Shown piece after piece: positions 44,191 through 54,100 of a DNA stretch of 64,000 nt. Positions within the stretch are counted from its first letter, which is position 1. The number at the start of each line of letters is the position of its first letter. The DNA is from Chryseobacterium formosum (lineage in GTDB: Bacteria > Bacteroidota > Bacteroidia > Flavobacteriales > Weeksellaceae), in assembly GCF_026460885.1 (NCBI RefSeq), contig NZ_JAOVZW010000023.1, positions 109,063-173,062 of the forward strand. The letters are read 5' to 3'. The position numbers and the translations under genes are program-made. Below the pieces are notes generated by a model that saw nothing but the letters and a program-made list of their open reading frames with translations, had not been told where the DNA came from and did no database searches.

Positions 44191-44442
44191 TTACTTAGCG
44201 AATTTTTTGTATTTGTTCATGAACTTATCTACTCTACCTGCAGTATCAACTAATTTAGTTTTTCCTGTGTAGAAAGGGTGAGAAGTAGAAGAGATTTCCA
44301 TTTTAATCAATGGGTACTCAGTTCCTTCATACTCGATAGTGTCTTTTGTGTCTGCAGTAGACTTACATAAAAATACCTCGTCGTTACTCATATCTTTGAA
44401 AACAACAAGTCTATAATTTTCTGGGTGAATTCCGTTTTTCAT
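44191..44442 (-). CDS. rpmE: 50S ribosomal protein L31, type B
   Basis: 83 residues: MKNGIHPENYRLVVFKDMSND ... STSHPFYTGKTKLVDTAGRVDKFMNKY. Longer than type A L31 and lacks the four zinc-binding cysteines (a single Cys26 remains), so it is the zinc-independent form. Preceded by a promoter motif and a leader of about 70 nt with a small hairpin. Confidence 0.97.
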   Translation of the reverse strand: MKNGIHPENYRLVVFKDMSNDEVFLCKSTADTKDTIEYEGTEYPLIKMEISSTSHPFYTGKTKLVDTAGRVDKFMNKYKKFAK

Positions 44443-44474
44443 AATAAATTTTTAAAAAATTAAAGTTTGCTTTC

Positions 44475-44493
44475 GAAATAGTAATGGTATTTC
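44475..44493 (-). other. Small hairpin in the rpmE leader
   Basis: GAAATA and TATTTC pair across a 7-nt loop in the leader, between promoter and rpmE start. Ribosomal-protein leaders are often autoregulatory, but the stem is only 6 bp. Confidence 0.25.
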
Positions 44494-44514
44494 TTCTGCT
44501 AAATTTTAGGTTGC

Positions 44515-44522
44515 AAAAATAC
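44515..44522 (-). promoter_or_regulatory. -7 promoter motif for rpmE
   Basis: The minus strand reads TATTTTTG, giving a leader of about 65-70 nt. Confidence 0.5.
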
Positions 44523-44592
44523 AATAATTTTTAAAATATACAAATACTACATCAACATTTTTTAAAAGATAAGATTTTCAAAGTATTTTCGT

Positions 44593-44600
44593 TAAATTTG
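44593..44600 (+). promoter_or_regulatory. -7 promoter motif upstream of the 44710 gene
   Basis: TAAATTTG lies 110 nt before the main ATG, so the leader is long. A short reading frame starts 25 nt after it. Confidence 0.5.
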
Positions 44601-44624
44601 AAACTTATATAAATTTTAATTTCT

Positions 44625-44678
44625 ATGAAATTGCTAAAACTCCTTTTTGATAACAAAAATCTAAGAAGTAAGCGATAA
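44625..44678 (+). CDS. Possible 17-codon upstream reading frame (leader peptide candidate)
   Basis: ATG to TAA encodes a short basic peptide (MKLLKLLFDNKNLRSKR). It sits between the promoter motif and the start of the beta-helix lipoprotein gene. There is no strong ribosome-binding site and such short frames arise by chance, so this is only a candidate. Confidence 0.2.
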   Translation: MKLLKLLFDNKNLRSKR

Positions 44679-44709
44679 CATATGACCTTTAAAACAAAAA
44701 TTTCTACAT

Positions 44710-46125
44710 ATGAAATTCAAATCATTACTATTTTTATCTTTTTGGATGCTATTTTTGGCAATTTCGTGTGACAAAGACGACATTACTTTTGACGCACCTT
44801 CTCAGGAACTGAGATTTTCAAGAGATACTGTGTTTTGTGACACCGTTTATCATCAGGTACGATCTGAAACTTATGTTGTAAAAGTATTTAATAATGAAGA
44901 TAAAGATGTAATGATTCCGAGAATCAATCTTGAAAAGGGAGCGGCTTCTTTATACAAAATAAATGTAGACGGAAAGCCAGGTCATGATTTTCAGAATGTC
45001 CCTTTAAGAAAAAAAGACAGTTTATATATTTTTGTAGAAATTGCTCCTCAAGCTTCAGGGCCGGAAGCAATTGCTGAAGATAGAGTTTTGTTCACAACCG
45101 GAGCAGGACAACAACACGTTACATTATTCTCTGTTGTTCAGGATGCAGAATTTTTCATCAAAACGCCAACAAACCCAAATTTAATCAGTTCAAATACAAC
45201 TTGGTCTAAAAATAAAGCGAAAATTATTTACGGCGATTTGACAGTTGAACCGGGAATTAATCTTAATATCCAACCAGGAACGAAAGTTTATTTCCATAAA
45301 AACAGCGGAATGAAGGTTGCGACAGGTGCCACATTAAATATCAATGGAACAAAAGATGACCAGGTAATTTTCCGCGGAGATAGAAATGACACATATTACG
45401 ATACGATTCCGAGAAACTGGAATTCCATCAGAATGGCGGCAAATTCTAATTTATTAATGAATCATACAAGACTTTTCGGAGGAACAAGAGGTTTAGATAT
45501 GAAACAAGCCAATGCTACGATTAAAAATTCTTTCATTCATACTTTTCAGGAATACGGAATTTACGCAGTTGGGTCTACGGTAAATGCAGAAAATTTAGTA
45601 ATGAACAATTGCGGAGAATCTGCTATCGGAATTTTCAGAGGTGGAAATCATTCTTATATTCATTCAACAATTGCGAATTATTCTGAAACGATGCATAGTC
45701 TTAACCGAATGGGAATTTTTGCAACCAATGAATGGACTAATGATAATGGGCAAAAAGAATATGGTGCACTTCAGAATTTAAATATTCTCAACAGTATTGT
45801 TTATTCAGACAGAGATAATTCTATTAATTTAGAACACGTTGGTTTAAATCAATTTAATTATTTGATTAAAAACTCTTCCATAAAATACACCAATCTTTCC
45901 GGTGCAGGATTTTTATTTGAAAACAATCCTACAAATAGTGTGATTCAAAGTATTAAAAATGTAGATCCGAAATTCGTTAATTATTTTGCCGCTAAACTGA
46001 ATTTACGTGTAAAAGCAGATTCTCCGGCAAGAGGTAAAGGTGATCTTACCATTGCCAATTCGGTTCCTACAGATATTGTGAATGCTTCAAGAACAACCAA
46101 CCCAACTTTAGGAGCTTATCAGTAA
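44710..46125 (+). CDS. Right-handed beta-helix lipoprotein
   Basis: 471 residues, lipobox AISC with Cys20. Residues of about 25-150 look like a beta-sandwich (RDTVFCDTVYHQVRSETYVVKVFN). From about 165 a parallel beta-helix follows, with rungs such as KIIYGDLTVEPGINLNIQPGTKVYFHKNSGMK (in blocks), NHTRLFGGTRGLDMK, and an inserted loop around SETMHSLNRMGIFATNEWTN. No catalytic motif recognised. Outer-membrane surface or periplasmic location inferred from the lipid anchor. Confidence 0.85.
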   Translation: MKFKSLLFLSFWMLFLAISCDKDDITFDAPSQELRFSRDTVFCDTVYHQVRSETYVVKVFNNEDKDVMIPRINLEKGAASLYKINVDGKPGHDFQNVPLRKKDSLYIFVEIAPQASGPEAIAEDRVLFTTGAGQQHVTLFSVVQDAEFFIKTPTNPNLISSNTTWSKNKAKIIYGDLTVEPGINLNIQPGTKVYFHKNSGMKVATGATLNINGTKDDQVIFRGDRNDTYYDTIPRNWNSIRMAANSNLLMNHTRLFGGTRGLDMKQANATIKNSFIHTFQEYGIYAVGSTVNAENLVMNNCGESAIGIFRGGNHSYIHSTIANYSETMHSLNRMGIFATNEWTNDNGQKEYGALQNLNILNSIVYSDRDNSINLEHVGLNQFNYLIKNSSIKYTNLSGAGFLFENNPTNSVIQSIKNVDPKFVNYFAAKLNLRVKADSPARGKGDLTIANSVPTDIVNASRTTNPTLGAYQ

Positions 46126-46126
46126 T

Positions 46127-46175
<49 letters not shown>

Positions 46176-46219
46176 AAATTAACTTAATTCTATAAACTTT
46201 TAACTTGTCTCTTAAAAAA

Positions 46220-46546
46220 ATGGAAATTACAAATCTGCAACAGCAAGTTGATGAATGGATAAAAACAATTGGTGTACGCTACTTCAATGAACTCACCAAT
46301 ATGGCAATGTTGACGGAAGAAGTGGGCGAAGTTGCAAGAATTATCGCAAGAAGATACGGTGAACAAAGCGAAAAAGAAAGTGATAAAAACAAAGATTTAG
46401 GTGAAGAATTAGCAGATGTACTGTTTGTAACTTTATGTTTAGCCAATCAAACCGGAGTCAATTTACAGGAAGCTTTTGATAAGAAAATGAAAGTGAAAAC
46501 TGATCGTGATAAAGATCGTCATCAGAATAATGAAAAATTAAAATAG
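46220..46546 (+). CDS. MazG-like nucleotide pyrophosphohydrolase
   Basis: 108 residues. All-alpha NTP pyrophosphatase with EEVGEVARIIARR and DLGEELADVLFVTLCLAN, the four acidic positions that bind magnesium. It probably hydrolyses non-canonical nucleoside triphosphates. The ATG at 46220 is used, not the in-frame TTG 15 nt upstream. Confidence 0.88.
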   Translation: MEITNLQQQVDEWIKTIGVRYFNELTNMAMLTEEVGEVARIIARRYGEQSEKESDKNKDLGEELADVLFVTLCLANQTGVNLQEAFDKKMKVKTDRDKDRHQNNEKLK

Positions 46547-46613
46547 ATGTTAGAATTTAGATATTAGCTTTTTAATATTTTGTCTGACATATAAAATGTG
46601 AAAAGAAGAAATA

Positions 46614-47897
46614 ATGAAGAAGTTAGAAAAATCAAAATTAAAAGGAAACCAAACCATACAAATCAGCGGTTCGAAAAGTATTTCGAATCGTTTGTTGATT
46701 TTGGAAAGTTTGTTTCAAAACATAAAAATCGGGAATTTATCCAATTCTCAGGACACACAATTACTAAAAAAAGCACTTTCAGAAACCTCGGCAGAGGTTC
46801 GTGAAGACCTTGAAAAAAAACAAAAATATTCTGAACAAAACACCGAAATTGTTGACATTCATCATGCGGGAACGGCAATGCGTTTTTTGACGTCTTATTA
46901 TTCCATTCAGGATGGAAAAACGACGATTTTGACGGGTTCAGGAAGAATGAAGGAAAGACCAATCAAAAATTTGGTTACCGCTTTACAAAATTTGGGAGTT
47001 GAAATCGACTATTTAGAAAATGAAGGTTTTCCGCCTTTGAAAATTACGGGAAGAAAAATTACTCAGACGAAAGTTGACGTTCCCGCAAATATTTCAAGCC
47101 AGTTTATCACTTCTCTCCTATTAATTGCCGGAAAACTGGAAAATGGTTTAGAAATCAATCTTGTTGGCGAAGTGACTTCAAGGTCTTACATTGAGATGAC
47201 TTTGGATATTTTAACCAAATTCGGAATTAAAAACAATTTCGTAGGTAATACAATAAAAGTTTTCAACTTTGATAGGAATAGTCAATCGTCAATTGTCAAT
47301 TATGAAGTAGAAAGTGACTGGAGTTCTGCATCGTATTTCTATTCATTCGCCGCATTGGGAAGAGAAACAATTCTTCTGAAAAGTTTTTACAAAGAATCAA
47401 CACAGGGAGATTCTGCGATTACAAAAATTTATGAAGATTTTTTCGGAATTAAAACAATTTTCACGGAGGAAGAACATCAATTAACGCTACAACCGATTGA
47501 AAGTTTTCAGTTTCCGGAGAAGATTGTTTTGGATATGAATAATTGTCCGGACATTGCTCAAACACTTTGCGTAACAGCTTCAGCTTTGAAAATTCCTTTT
47601 GAAATTTCAGGTTTGGGAACTTTGAGAGTAAAAGAAACAGACAGATTGCTGGCTTTATATAATGAGTTGCAAAAATTAGGAACAGAGACGGAAATTACAA
47701 ATTCTACGATAAAATCAGTTAGTTTTAATGAAACTCAGGAAAACATTTCCATTAAAACATATCAAGATCACAGAATGGCGATGAGTTTTGCGCCGTTTTC
47801 TTTGATTAAAGATATAAATATTGAAGATGAAAATGTGGTAGAAAAATCGTATCCGATGTTTTGGGAAGATTTGAAGATCATTTTAAATCAAAATTAA
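46614..47897 (+). CDS. aroA: 3-phosphoshikimate 1-carboxyvinyltransferase (EPSP synthase)
   Basis: 427 residues. Sixth step of the shikimate pathway: joins PEP to shikimate-3-phosphate. Key motifs are GSKSISNRLLIL (19-30), AGTAMRF, GSGRMKERPI, DMNNCPDIAQT and KETDRL, with DHRMAM near the end. A Lys/Glu-rich insert (TSAEVREDLEKKQKYSEQN) follows the first motif and is unusual for the family. The canonical LTG-D/N-x-x-M-x-x-RPM motif reads LTGSGRMKERPI. The next gene starts with no gap. Confidence 0.95.
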   Translation: MKKLEKSKLKGNQTIQISGSKSISNRLLILESLFQNIKIGNLSNSQDTQLLKKALSETSAEVREDLEKKQKYSEQNTEIVDIHHAGTAMRFLTSYYSIQDGKTTILTGSGRMKERPIKNLVTALQNLGVEIDYLENEGFPPLKITGRKITQTKVDVPANISSQFITSLLLIAGKLENGLEINLVGEVTSRSYIEMTLDILTKFGIKNNFVGNTIKVFNFDRNSQSSIVNYEVESDWSSASYFYSFAALGRETILLKSFYKESTQGDSAITKIYEDFFGIKTIFTEEEHQLTLQPIESFQFPEKIVLDMNNCPDIAQTLCVTASALKIPFEISGLGTLRVKETDRLLALYNELQKLGTETEITNSTIKSVSFNETQENISIKTYQDHRMAMSFAPFSLIKDINIEDENVVEKSYPMFWEDLKIILNQN

Positions 47898-48392
47898 ATG
47901 AAAAAGCTCTTTATCATACTATATCTCTTAGTTCCATTGACATTTTGGGCTCAATATCTTTTACCTAATGAAGAAATTATTTATTCATTTGAAACCAAAA
48001 ACGGAAAGAAAATGTCTTTGGTGAAAGATAAAAACAATAAATACATTCAGTATCGTTTTGGAACTAAAAATAAAGTTGAAATGGAATTTCCTGCCGAAAG
48101 AACGAAAGAAAGTTGGAAAAAATTTCATTATAATTCTTATTGGCGAGGTGGAGGAATACAAAATGCTGGAATGGAAATAGACAATCTTTCATTTAATAAT
48201 AATGGTTATGATTATTTATTATTCAGAACCTATCATGCAGAAGGCGAAGTTTACACCGCTGGAATTATTATTAAAGATAAAAAAGGAAAAGTAACACGTA
48301 TTAAAGGTAATTATAAAACTGTAGAAGGTTGTATTTGTAATCTACAAGATACAGGAATGATTGAAAGAGAAGATATTGGCTTAACATTTTAA
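47898..48392 (+). CDS. Secreted protein of unknown function
   Basis: 164 residues with a signal peptide (about 1-18, TFWA-Q). Mature part is predicted beta-rich with no recognised domain; a C-terminal GCICNLQDTGM cysteine pair could form a disulfide. It starts on the base after the aroA stop, so the two may be translationally linked. Confidence 0.7.
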   Translation: MKKLFIILYLLVPLTFWAQYLLPNEEIIYSFETKNGKKMSLVKDKNNKYIQYRFGTKNKVEMEFPAERTKESWKKFHYNSYWRGGGIQNAGMEIDNLSFNNNGYDYLLFRTYHAEGEVYTAGIIIKDKKGKVTRIKGNYKTVEGCICNLQDTGMIEREDIGLTF

Positions 48393-48403
48393 ATTAGAAA
48401 AAA

Positions 48404-49198
48404 TTGAATAAAACTATAATCATCACAGGAACTTCTTCAGGAATTGGTTTCGTGTTAGCAGAATATTTCGGAAAGAAAGGTCACAACGTTTACGGTTTGA
48501 GCCGAAAGTTTACCGAAAGTCAATATTTCAAATCAATCCCGACTGATATTACAGATAATAACGCCGTTCAGAATGCCATAGCAGAAGTTTTAAAAACAGA
48601 AACCAAAATCGATGTTCTCATCAACAATGCCGGAATGGGAATGGTGGGTTCTGTGGAAGATTCTTCAAAAGAAGATATTTTAAAATTATTTAATCTAAAT
48701 CTTGTCGGAGCCGTACAAATGATGAGCGCAGTAATGCCGAAAATGCGTGAAAATAAATTCGGACAAATCATCAATGTTTCCAGTATTGGAAGTGAAATGG
48801 GATTACCATTCCGCGGATTTTATTCAGCTTCAAAAGCTGCTTTAGATAAAGTGACAGAAGCAATGAGATACGAAGTTTACCCTTGGAATGTAAATGTTTG
48901 CTCGCTTCATTTGGGAGATATCAAAACCAATATTGCAGAAAACAGAGTTAAAACAAAAGTTTCTGAACCTTATAAAAATGTGTTTGATAAAGTGTATGCT
49001 TTGATGAATTCTCACGTTGGCGATGGAACCGAACCTTTGGAAGTTGCTGAATATATTGACCAACTTTTAACTAAAAATAGGTGGAAAGCTCATTATTATT
49101 TTGGTAAATTCGGGCAGAAAATCGGGGTTCCTTTGAAATGGATTCTTCCACAAGGAACTTATGAGAATTTAATGAAGAAATATAATAAACTGGCTTAG
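48404..49198 (+). CDS. SDR family NAD(P)-dependent oxidoreductase (TTG start)
   Basis: 264 residues. Classical short-chain dehydrogenase: TGTSSGIG nucleotide-binding motif (residues 8-15), NNAGMG, catalytic Ser in NVSSIGSEMG and the YSASKAA Tyr-Lys pair. Start is TTG: an in-frame TAG stands at 48395-48397 and no ATG exists before the glycine motif. Substrate unknown. The C-terminus (WILPQGTYENLMKKYNK) is of the long-SDR subtype common in flavobacteria. Confidence 0.9.
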   Translation: MNKTIIITGTSSGIGFVLAEYFGKKGHNVYGLSRKFTESQYFKSIPTDITDNNAVQNAIAEVLKTETKIDVLINNAGMGMVGSVEDSSKEDILKLFNLNLVGAVQMMSAVMPKMRENKFGQIINVSSIGSEMGLPFRGFYSASKAALDKVTEAMRYEVYPWNVNVCSLHLGDIKTNIAENRVKTKVSEPYKNVFDKVYALMNSHVGDGTEPLEVAEYIDQLLTKNRWKAHYYFGKFGQKIGVPLKWILPQGTYENLMKKYNKLA

Positions 49199-49254
49199 AT
49201 TCAGTTAAACTTATTATGTTTATTTTAATAAAATCCGATTAAATAAAACAGGCT

Positions 49255-49323
49255 TTTGTCATTCCGTAGGAATCTCAACAAAGAATTTAAAATAGATAGT
49301 TTAGATTCCTACGGAATGACAAA
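49255..49323. repeat. REP-like palindromic element
   Basis: Two perfect 21-bp inverted arms (TTTGTCATTCCGTAGGAATCT at 49255-49275 given here in part as TTTGTCATTCC... and complement at 49303-49323) flank a 27-nt loop. The arms carry the motif GTCATTCCGTAGGAAT. It lies in the 148-nt gap between two genes and resembles dispersed palindromes of flavobacterial genomes. Confidence 0.75.
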
Positions 49324-49346
49324 CAAAGATTAAACTTCTTTATTAA

Positions 49347-50951
49347 TTGAAATTATTTTTAAACATATTTTTTATACTATTTTGCGTTTTTGTACAAGCG
49401 CAAAAGAAACATTATTTCCTAATTGATACAGAAACAAAAGTCAAGAAAAAGGTAAAAGATTCACTTTCAGCGGTAAAGTTTCTTGATTCTTTGGCGCAAA
49501 GCAATTATTTTTTCACCGACCTGAAAGAGGTAAAAGTAAAAGGCGATTCCACAGAAATTTTCTACGATAAAGGAAAAAACTTCAACGAAACTTACGTCAA
49601 TCTTTCAGATTCTATTGTTGATCGGTTTAAACTTGAAAAAGAATTTTTCACAAAAAATTTAGATTCAGTGAAGAAAAAAATCAACAAAAGATATATTGAT
49701 GACGGTTTTGCATTCAGCAGAATAAAATCTCAGTTTAAAGGTCAGAAAAACGGTTTCCCGATTGTAGAACTCGACATTAATAAAAATAATAAACGAACGA
49801 TTGACGGTTTTGTAGCGAAAGGTTACACAAGAATCCCGAAAAGATTTATTAAAAATTTAGAGAAAGAATTTAAAGGAAAAACATACGATGACAAAAATCT
49901 GATTGCCATCAATAAAAATTTCCAAAGTCACCCTTTCATCACTTTAGAACGGCAACCACAAACGCTTTTCACAAAAGATTCCACACAAATTTATCTCTTC
50001 ATGGAAAAGAAAAAGACCAATACTTTTGACGGTGTTATAGGTTTTGGAAATGATAAAACTGATAAATTTACGCTAAACGGAACCTTAAATGTAAACTTTA
50101 AAAATATGTTCAACGGTTTTGAAGCCGTGAATTTATACTGGCAAAGAAACCCCGATAAAGGTCAGACTTTTGATTTGCAAACCGATATCCCATATTTATT
50201 TAACTCAAATGTGGGTTTAAATATGAAAGTAAATATCTTCAGACAAGATTCAACTTTCGCTAATGTGAAAGCTTTACCTGCGTTTTATTATCATCTTAAC
50301 AGCCGACAGAAAATTGGTCTGAGAGGAACTTTTGAGAACTCAACAATTATCGACAGTCTTTATATTCAAGGGAAAGATTACAACAAAAAAGGGATTGGTA
50401 TTTACTTCGACATGACTGAACCAACCGACATTGATCTTTTTCTTTACAAGTCTAAAATAAATGTTGGATATGATTTTCTGGCAACAAATTATACGGGCGA
50501 AAACATAAAAGCCAATCAGAATCAGTTTTACTTTTTTGGTGAATACAACTATCATATCAACGGAAATCATTTCCTCAACATCAAAGCTGAAGGTGCGATG
50601 ATGGATTCTAAAATCGATTTCTCTGCCAACGAATTATACCGTTTTGGAGGCTGGAATTCACTCCGGGGTTTCAATGAAAATTCACTCGCCGCCGATTTCT
50701 ACTATTACGGAGGTTTAGAATATCGTTATCTCATCGGAAATCAGGCATTTTTTGATGTTTTCGGGCAGTATGGACAGCTCAATAATAAGTCGCTCAACGT
50801 AAAACCGAAACTTTATAGTGTCGGTCTGGGTTTCAATTTCTTTATTCCGATTGGTTTGATGAGCTTCCAATTGTCGAATGGTAACGAATTTGGAAATCCG
50901 TTCAAGTTTAACGATATAAAAATTCACTGGGGAATTCTGAGTAGATTTTAA
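49347..50951 (+). CDS. Omp85-like outer-membrane barrel protein (TTG start)
   Basis: 534 residues. Signal peptide MKLFLNIFFILFCVFVQAQ, then a POTRA-like region (about 100-215: KKKINKRYIDDGFAFSRI, GYTRIPKRFI) and a C-terminal barrel with the Omp85 signature LRGF (in SLRGFNENSLAADFYYYGG) and a terminal aromatic residue (SRF). It is shorter than BamA. An in-frame TAA (49344-49346) directly precedes TTG, and no ATG lies near, so TTG is the start. Role in outer-membrane protein or lipid transport is inferred. Confidence 0.85.
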   Translation: MKLFLNIFFILFCVFVQAQKKHYFLIDTETKVKKKVKDSLSAVKFLDSLAQSNYFFTDLKEVKVKGDSTEIFYDKGKNFNETYVNLSDSIVDRFKLEKEFFTKNLDSVKKKINKRYIDDGFAFSRIKSQFKGQKNGFPIVELDINKNNKRTIDGFVAKGYTRIPKRFIKNLEKEFKGKTYDDKNLIAINKNFQSHPFITLERQPQTLFTKDSTQIYLFMEKKKTNTFDGVIGFGNDKTDKFTLNGTLNVNFKNMFNGFEAVNLYWQRNPDKGQTFDLQTDIPYLFNSNVGLNMKVNIFRQDSTFANVKALPAFYYHLNSRQKIGLRGTFENSTIIDSLYIQGKDYNKKGIGIYFDMTEPTDIDLFLYKSKINVGYDFLATNYTGENIKANQNQFYFFGEYNYHINGNHFLNIKAEGAMMDSKIDFSANELYRFGGWNSLRGFNENSLAADFYYYGGLEYRYLIGNQAFFDVFGQYGQLNNKSLNVKPKLYSVGLGFNFFIPIGLMSFQLSNGNEFGNPFKFNDIKIHWGILSRF

Positions 50952-51120
50952 GCAAAAAACTCAGCGTTTATCGATGCTTATATATATTATAAAAAAACAA
51001 AATTTCTTTTACATACCACAATTTTCACGTTTATTATTATATTAATTTTTATCATTGTCTCATATTGAAATTATGTTTTTATCTTAACGACATGTTAAAA
51101 TTCCTGTAATAGTGTCATTC

Positions 51121-51128
51121 TAAATTTG
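51121..51128 (+). promoter_or_regulatory. -7 promoter motif for the SusC-SusD genes
   Basis: TAAATTTG ends 16 nt before the susC-type start. The preceding 60 nt contain several TGT triplets (51093, 51105, 51113) but not at the 11-nt spacing of a PhoB box. Confidence 0.55.
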
Positions 51129-51144
51129 CACTCAAATTTAGAAA

Positions 51145-54100
51145 ATGAAAAAAACTTTAGCCACGTTTACCGTATTATTACTGCCGCTCTATCTCAGCGC
51201 ACAGGAAACCAACATTACAGGTAGCGTAAAATCAGAAGATGGAACAGTAGTTTCCGGAGTAAATATTACCGATAAAAATACAGGCAAAACTGTAACTTCT
51301 GATGACAACGGAAATTTTACCATTTCTGCCAATCCGAAAGATATTTTAGAATTTTATTCTTCAGATTATTCTTTGTACACAGTTGAAGTTTCTTCGAGAA
51401 AAAATTATTCTGTAATTCTTAAAAAAGTAAATGAAAAGCAGATTGAAGGTGTTGTAATTACTGCTTTAGGAATTGAAAAAAAGAAAGAAAAACTGGGATA
51501 TTCTACTCAAGAAGTAGGAACCAAACAGTTTGAAACCATCACAACTCCAAGTATCGGAAACCTTTTCTCTGGTCAGGTTGCTGGTTTAAATGTTTCCAAT
51601 CCGACAGGAATGCAGCAAGCTCCCGCATTTTCTTTAAGGGGAAATACCAATTTGGTTTACGTTATCGATGGAGTAATTGTTGACAAAGAGGTTTTTCAAA
51701 ATTTAGATCCAAATAATATTGGAAATATCAATGTTTTGAAAGGAGCAACAGCATCTGCACTCTACGGTTCGAGAGGAAGATACGGAGCTGTTTTAATTAC
51801 AACTAAAACTGCTAAAAAGCAAGGATTCTCAGTCGAGTTTTCTCAAAATACAATGGTTACAGCAGGATTTACCAATCTTCCTGAAACTCAAACAGAGTAT
51901 GGAAATGGTTCTCACGGAAAGTACGAATTCTGGGATGGAGCCGATGGTGGTGTGAATGACGGAGATATGATTTGGGGGCCAAAATTTACTCCAGGTTTAA
52001 AAATAGCTCAATGGAACAGTCCAATTCGTGATAAACAGACCGGACAAGTAATTGAATGGTATGGAACTGTTGCAGGAAGTGCTTATGACGATAAATCAAG
52101 ATACGAAAGAGTTCCAATTGACTGGAAATTTCATGATAACTTAAAAACTTTCATGAAACCTGCGGTGATTAATAATAATAATTTTTCTATCAGCTATAAA
52201 CATAATCAGGATTCTTACCGACTTTCGGGGAACTTTATGAACTATGATGACAGAATTCCTGAAGCTTCTCTTCAACGATACGGAATCAACTTTGCATCAG
52301 AAAATCATTTTGGGAAGAAATTTATTTTTGATACTAAATTTAATTTCAACCAAACCTTTACGCCAAACATTCCAAATTATGACTACAACCCAAGTGGACA
52401 TATGTATACTATTTTGATTTGGATGGGAGGCGATGTTGACGGAAATGCTTTGAAAAATCATCTTTGGGTTCCGGGACAGGAAGGAAAAACACAAGCCAAT
52501 TGGAACTACGCTTGGTACAACAACCCTTGGTTTGGAACGGAGAAATATAAAAACCAAAACCGCACAAATATCATTAATGCTCAAACCGGATTAGAATATA
52601 AAGCAACAGATGATTTATCGATAAAAGGAAGAGTTTCGATTGTTGAAAATCACAACAAGCAGGAAATTTTAAGTCCATACTCTTATTTCAATTACAGCGC
52701 GCCAAGAAGTGGAGGTTATATTTTAAATGACACCAAAACATGGAATTTAAACTCAGACGTTCTTGCGACTTACAAAAAGAAAATTTCAGACAATTTTGAT
52801 TTTTCCATCAATGCGGGAGCTTCAACATTTTATTATAAAAACGACGTAGATAATGCTTCAACAGACGGTTTGAAAACACCCGAACTTTATTCTTTAGACA
52901 ATTCAATCGGTGCTGTAAAATATTATGATTATTTAAAAGAAAAACTGATTTATTCTACCTACGGAACTTTAGATATCGGTTTATACAATGCATTTTTCAT
53001 CAACGTTTCCGGTCGTAATGACTGGTCTTCAACTTTACCGAAAGCCAACAGATCATATTTCTATCCTTCGGCTTCATTAAGTACCATTGTTTCTAATTTG
53101 GTTACCATGCCTGAAGCAATTAATTTATTAAAAGTTTCGGCTTCATGGGCAAAAGTTGCTTACGATTTTCAGCCTTATGCGATTAGAAATTATTATTTAA
53201 ATAATAGCGGAGTTGCATTCAACGGAAATTCTACTTTCTATTATCCAAGAACACTGAACTATGAAAATTCTTTAAAACCTGAGCAGACAAAATCTTACGA
53301 AATCGGTTTAAGTGCAGGTTTGTTGAAAAACAGAATTACTTTAGATGCAACGTATTTCAGAACTTTAGAATATGATAACATACTTCAGTTTCCGAGCACG
53401 CCGTCTTCAGGATTTACCTCTCAAAACGTTAACGGAAATGAATATACTACGAAAGGTTTTGAAATTTCATTAGGTTTAGTTCCTGTTAAAACGACCAATT
53501 TCACTTGGAGATCTTTAATCAACTGGAGTACTTACGAAAAAACATTAACGGAAATTTACGCTGGAATGCCAAACTACAACAACATTAAGTTGGGCGAAAG
53601 AATGGACAGCTACTATGATTTGACGTGGCAAAAATCTCCGGATGGAAAAGTAATTTTAAATCCTACTACCGGAATGCCGACAAGAGCAACAACTCCATCA
53701 AACTTAGGACATTTTAATCCAGACTGGACTTTCGGTTTTAACAATACATTCAAATACAAAAAATTAAGTTTAAATATCGGAATCGACGGAAGCATCGGTG
53801 GTGTAATGAGATCTCAGGTTGTAGAAAAAATGTGGTGGGGTGGAAAACATCCAAACTCAACAGCTTACAGAGATATTGAATATGCAAATCCGGGAACTTA
53901 TTATTTCGTACCAGATGGTGTAAATTATAATTCGGCAACCAATACGTATACTCCGCATACTACACCAATAAGTTTTCAGGATTGGGCGCAAAATTATCCT
54001 TATCAGGCGAGAGTTACAGAAGATGAAAGTGAATTGTTTGCGAATGTTTTCGACAGAACTTTTATTAAGCTGAGATCGGTAGTTTTAGAATATGACTTCA

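Noticed and set aside
51090..51120. PhoB box upstream of the SusC-type gene
   Set aside because: Several TGT triplets are present but their spacing (12 and 8 nt) does not match the 11-nt periodic half-sites of a Pho box.
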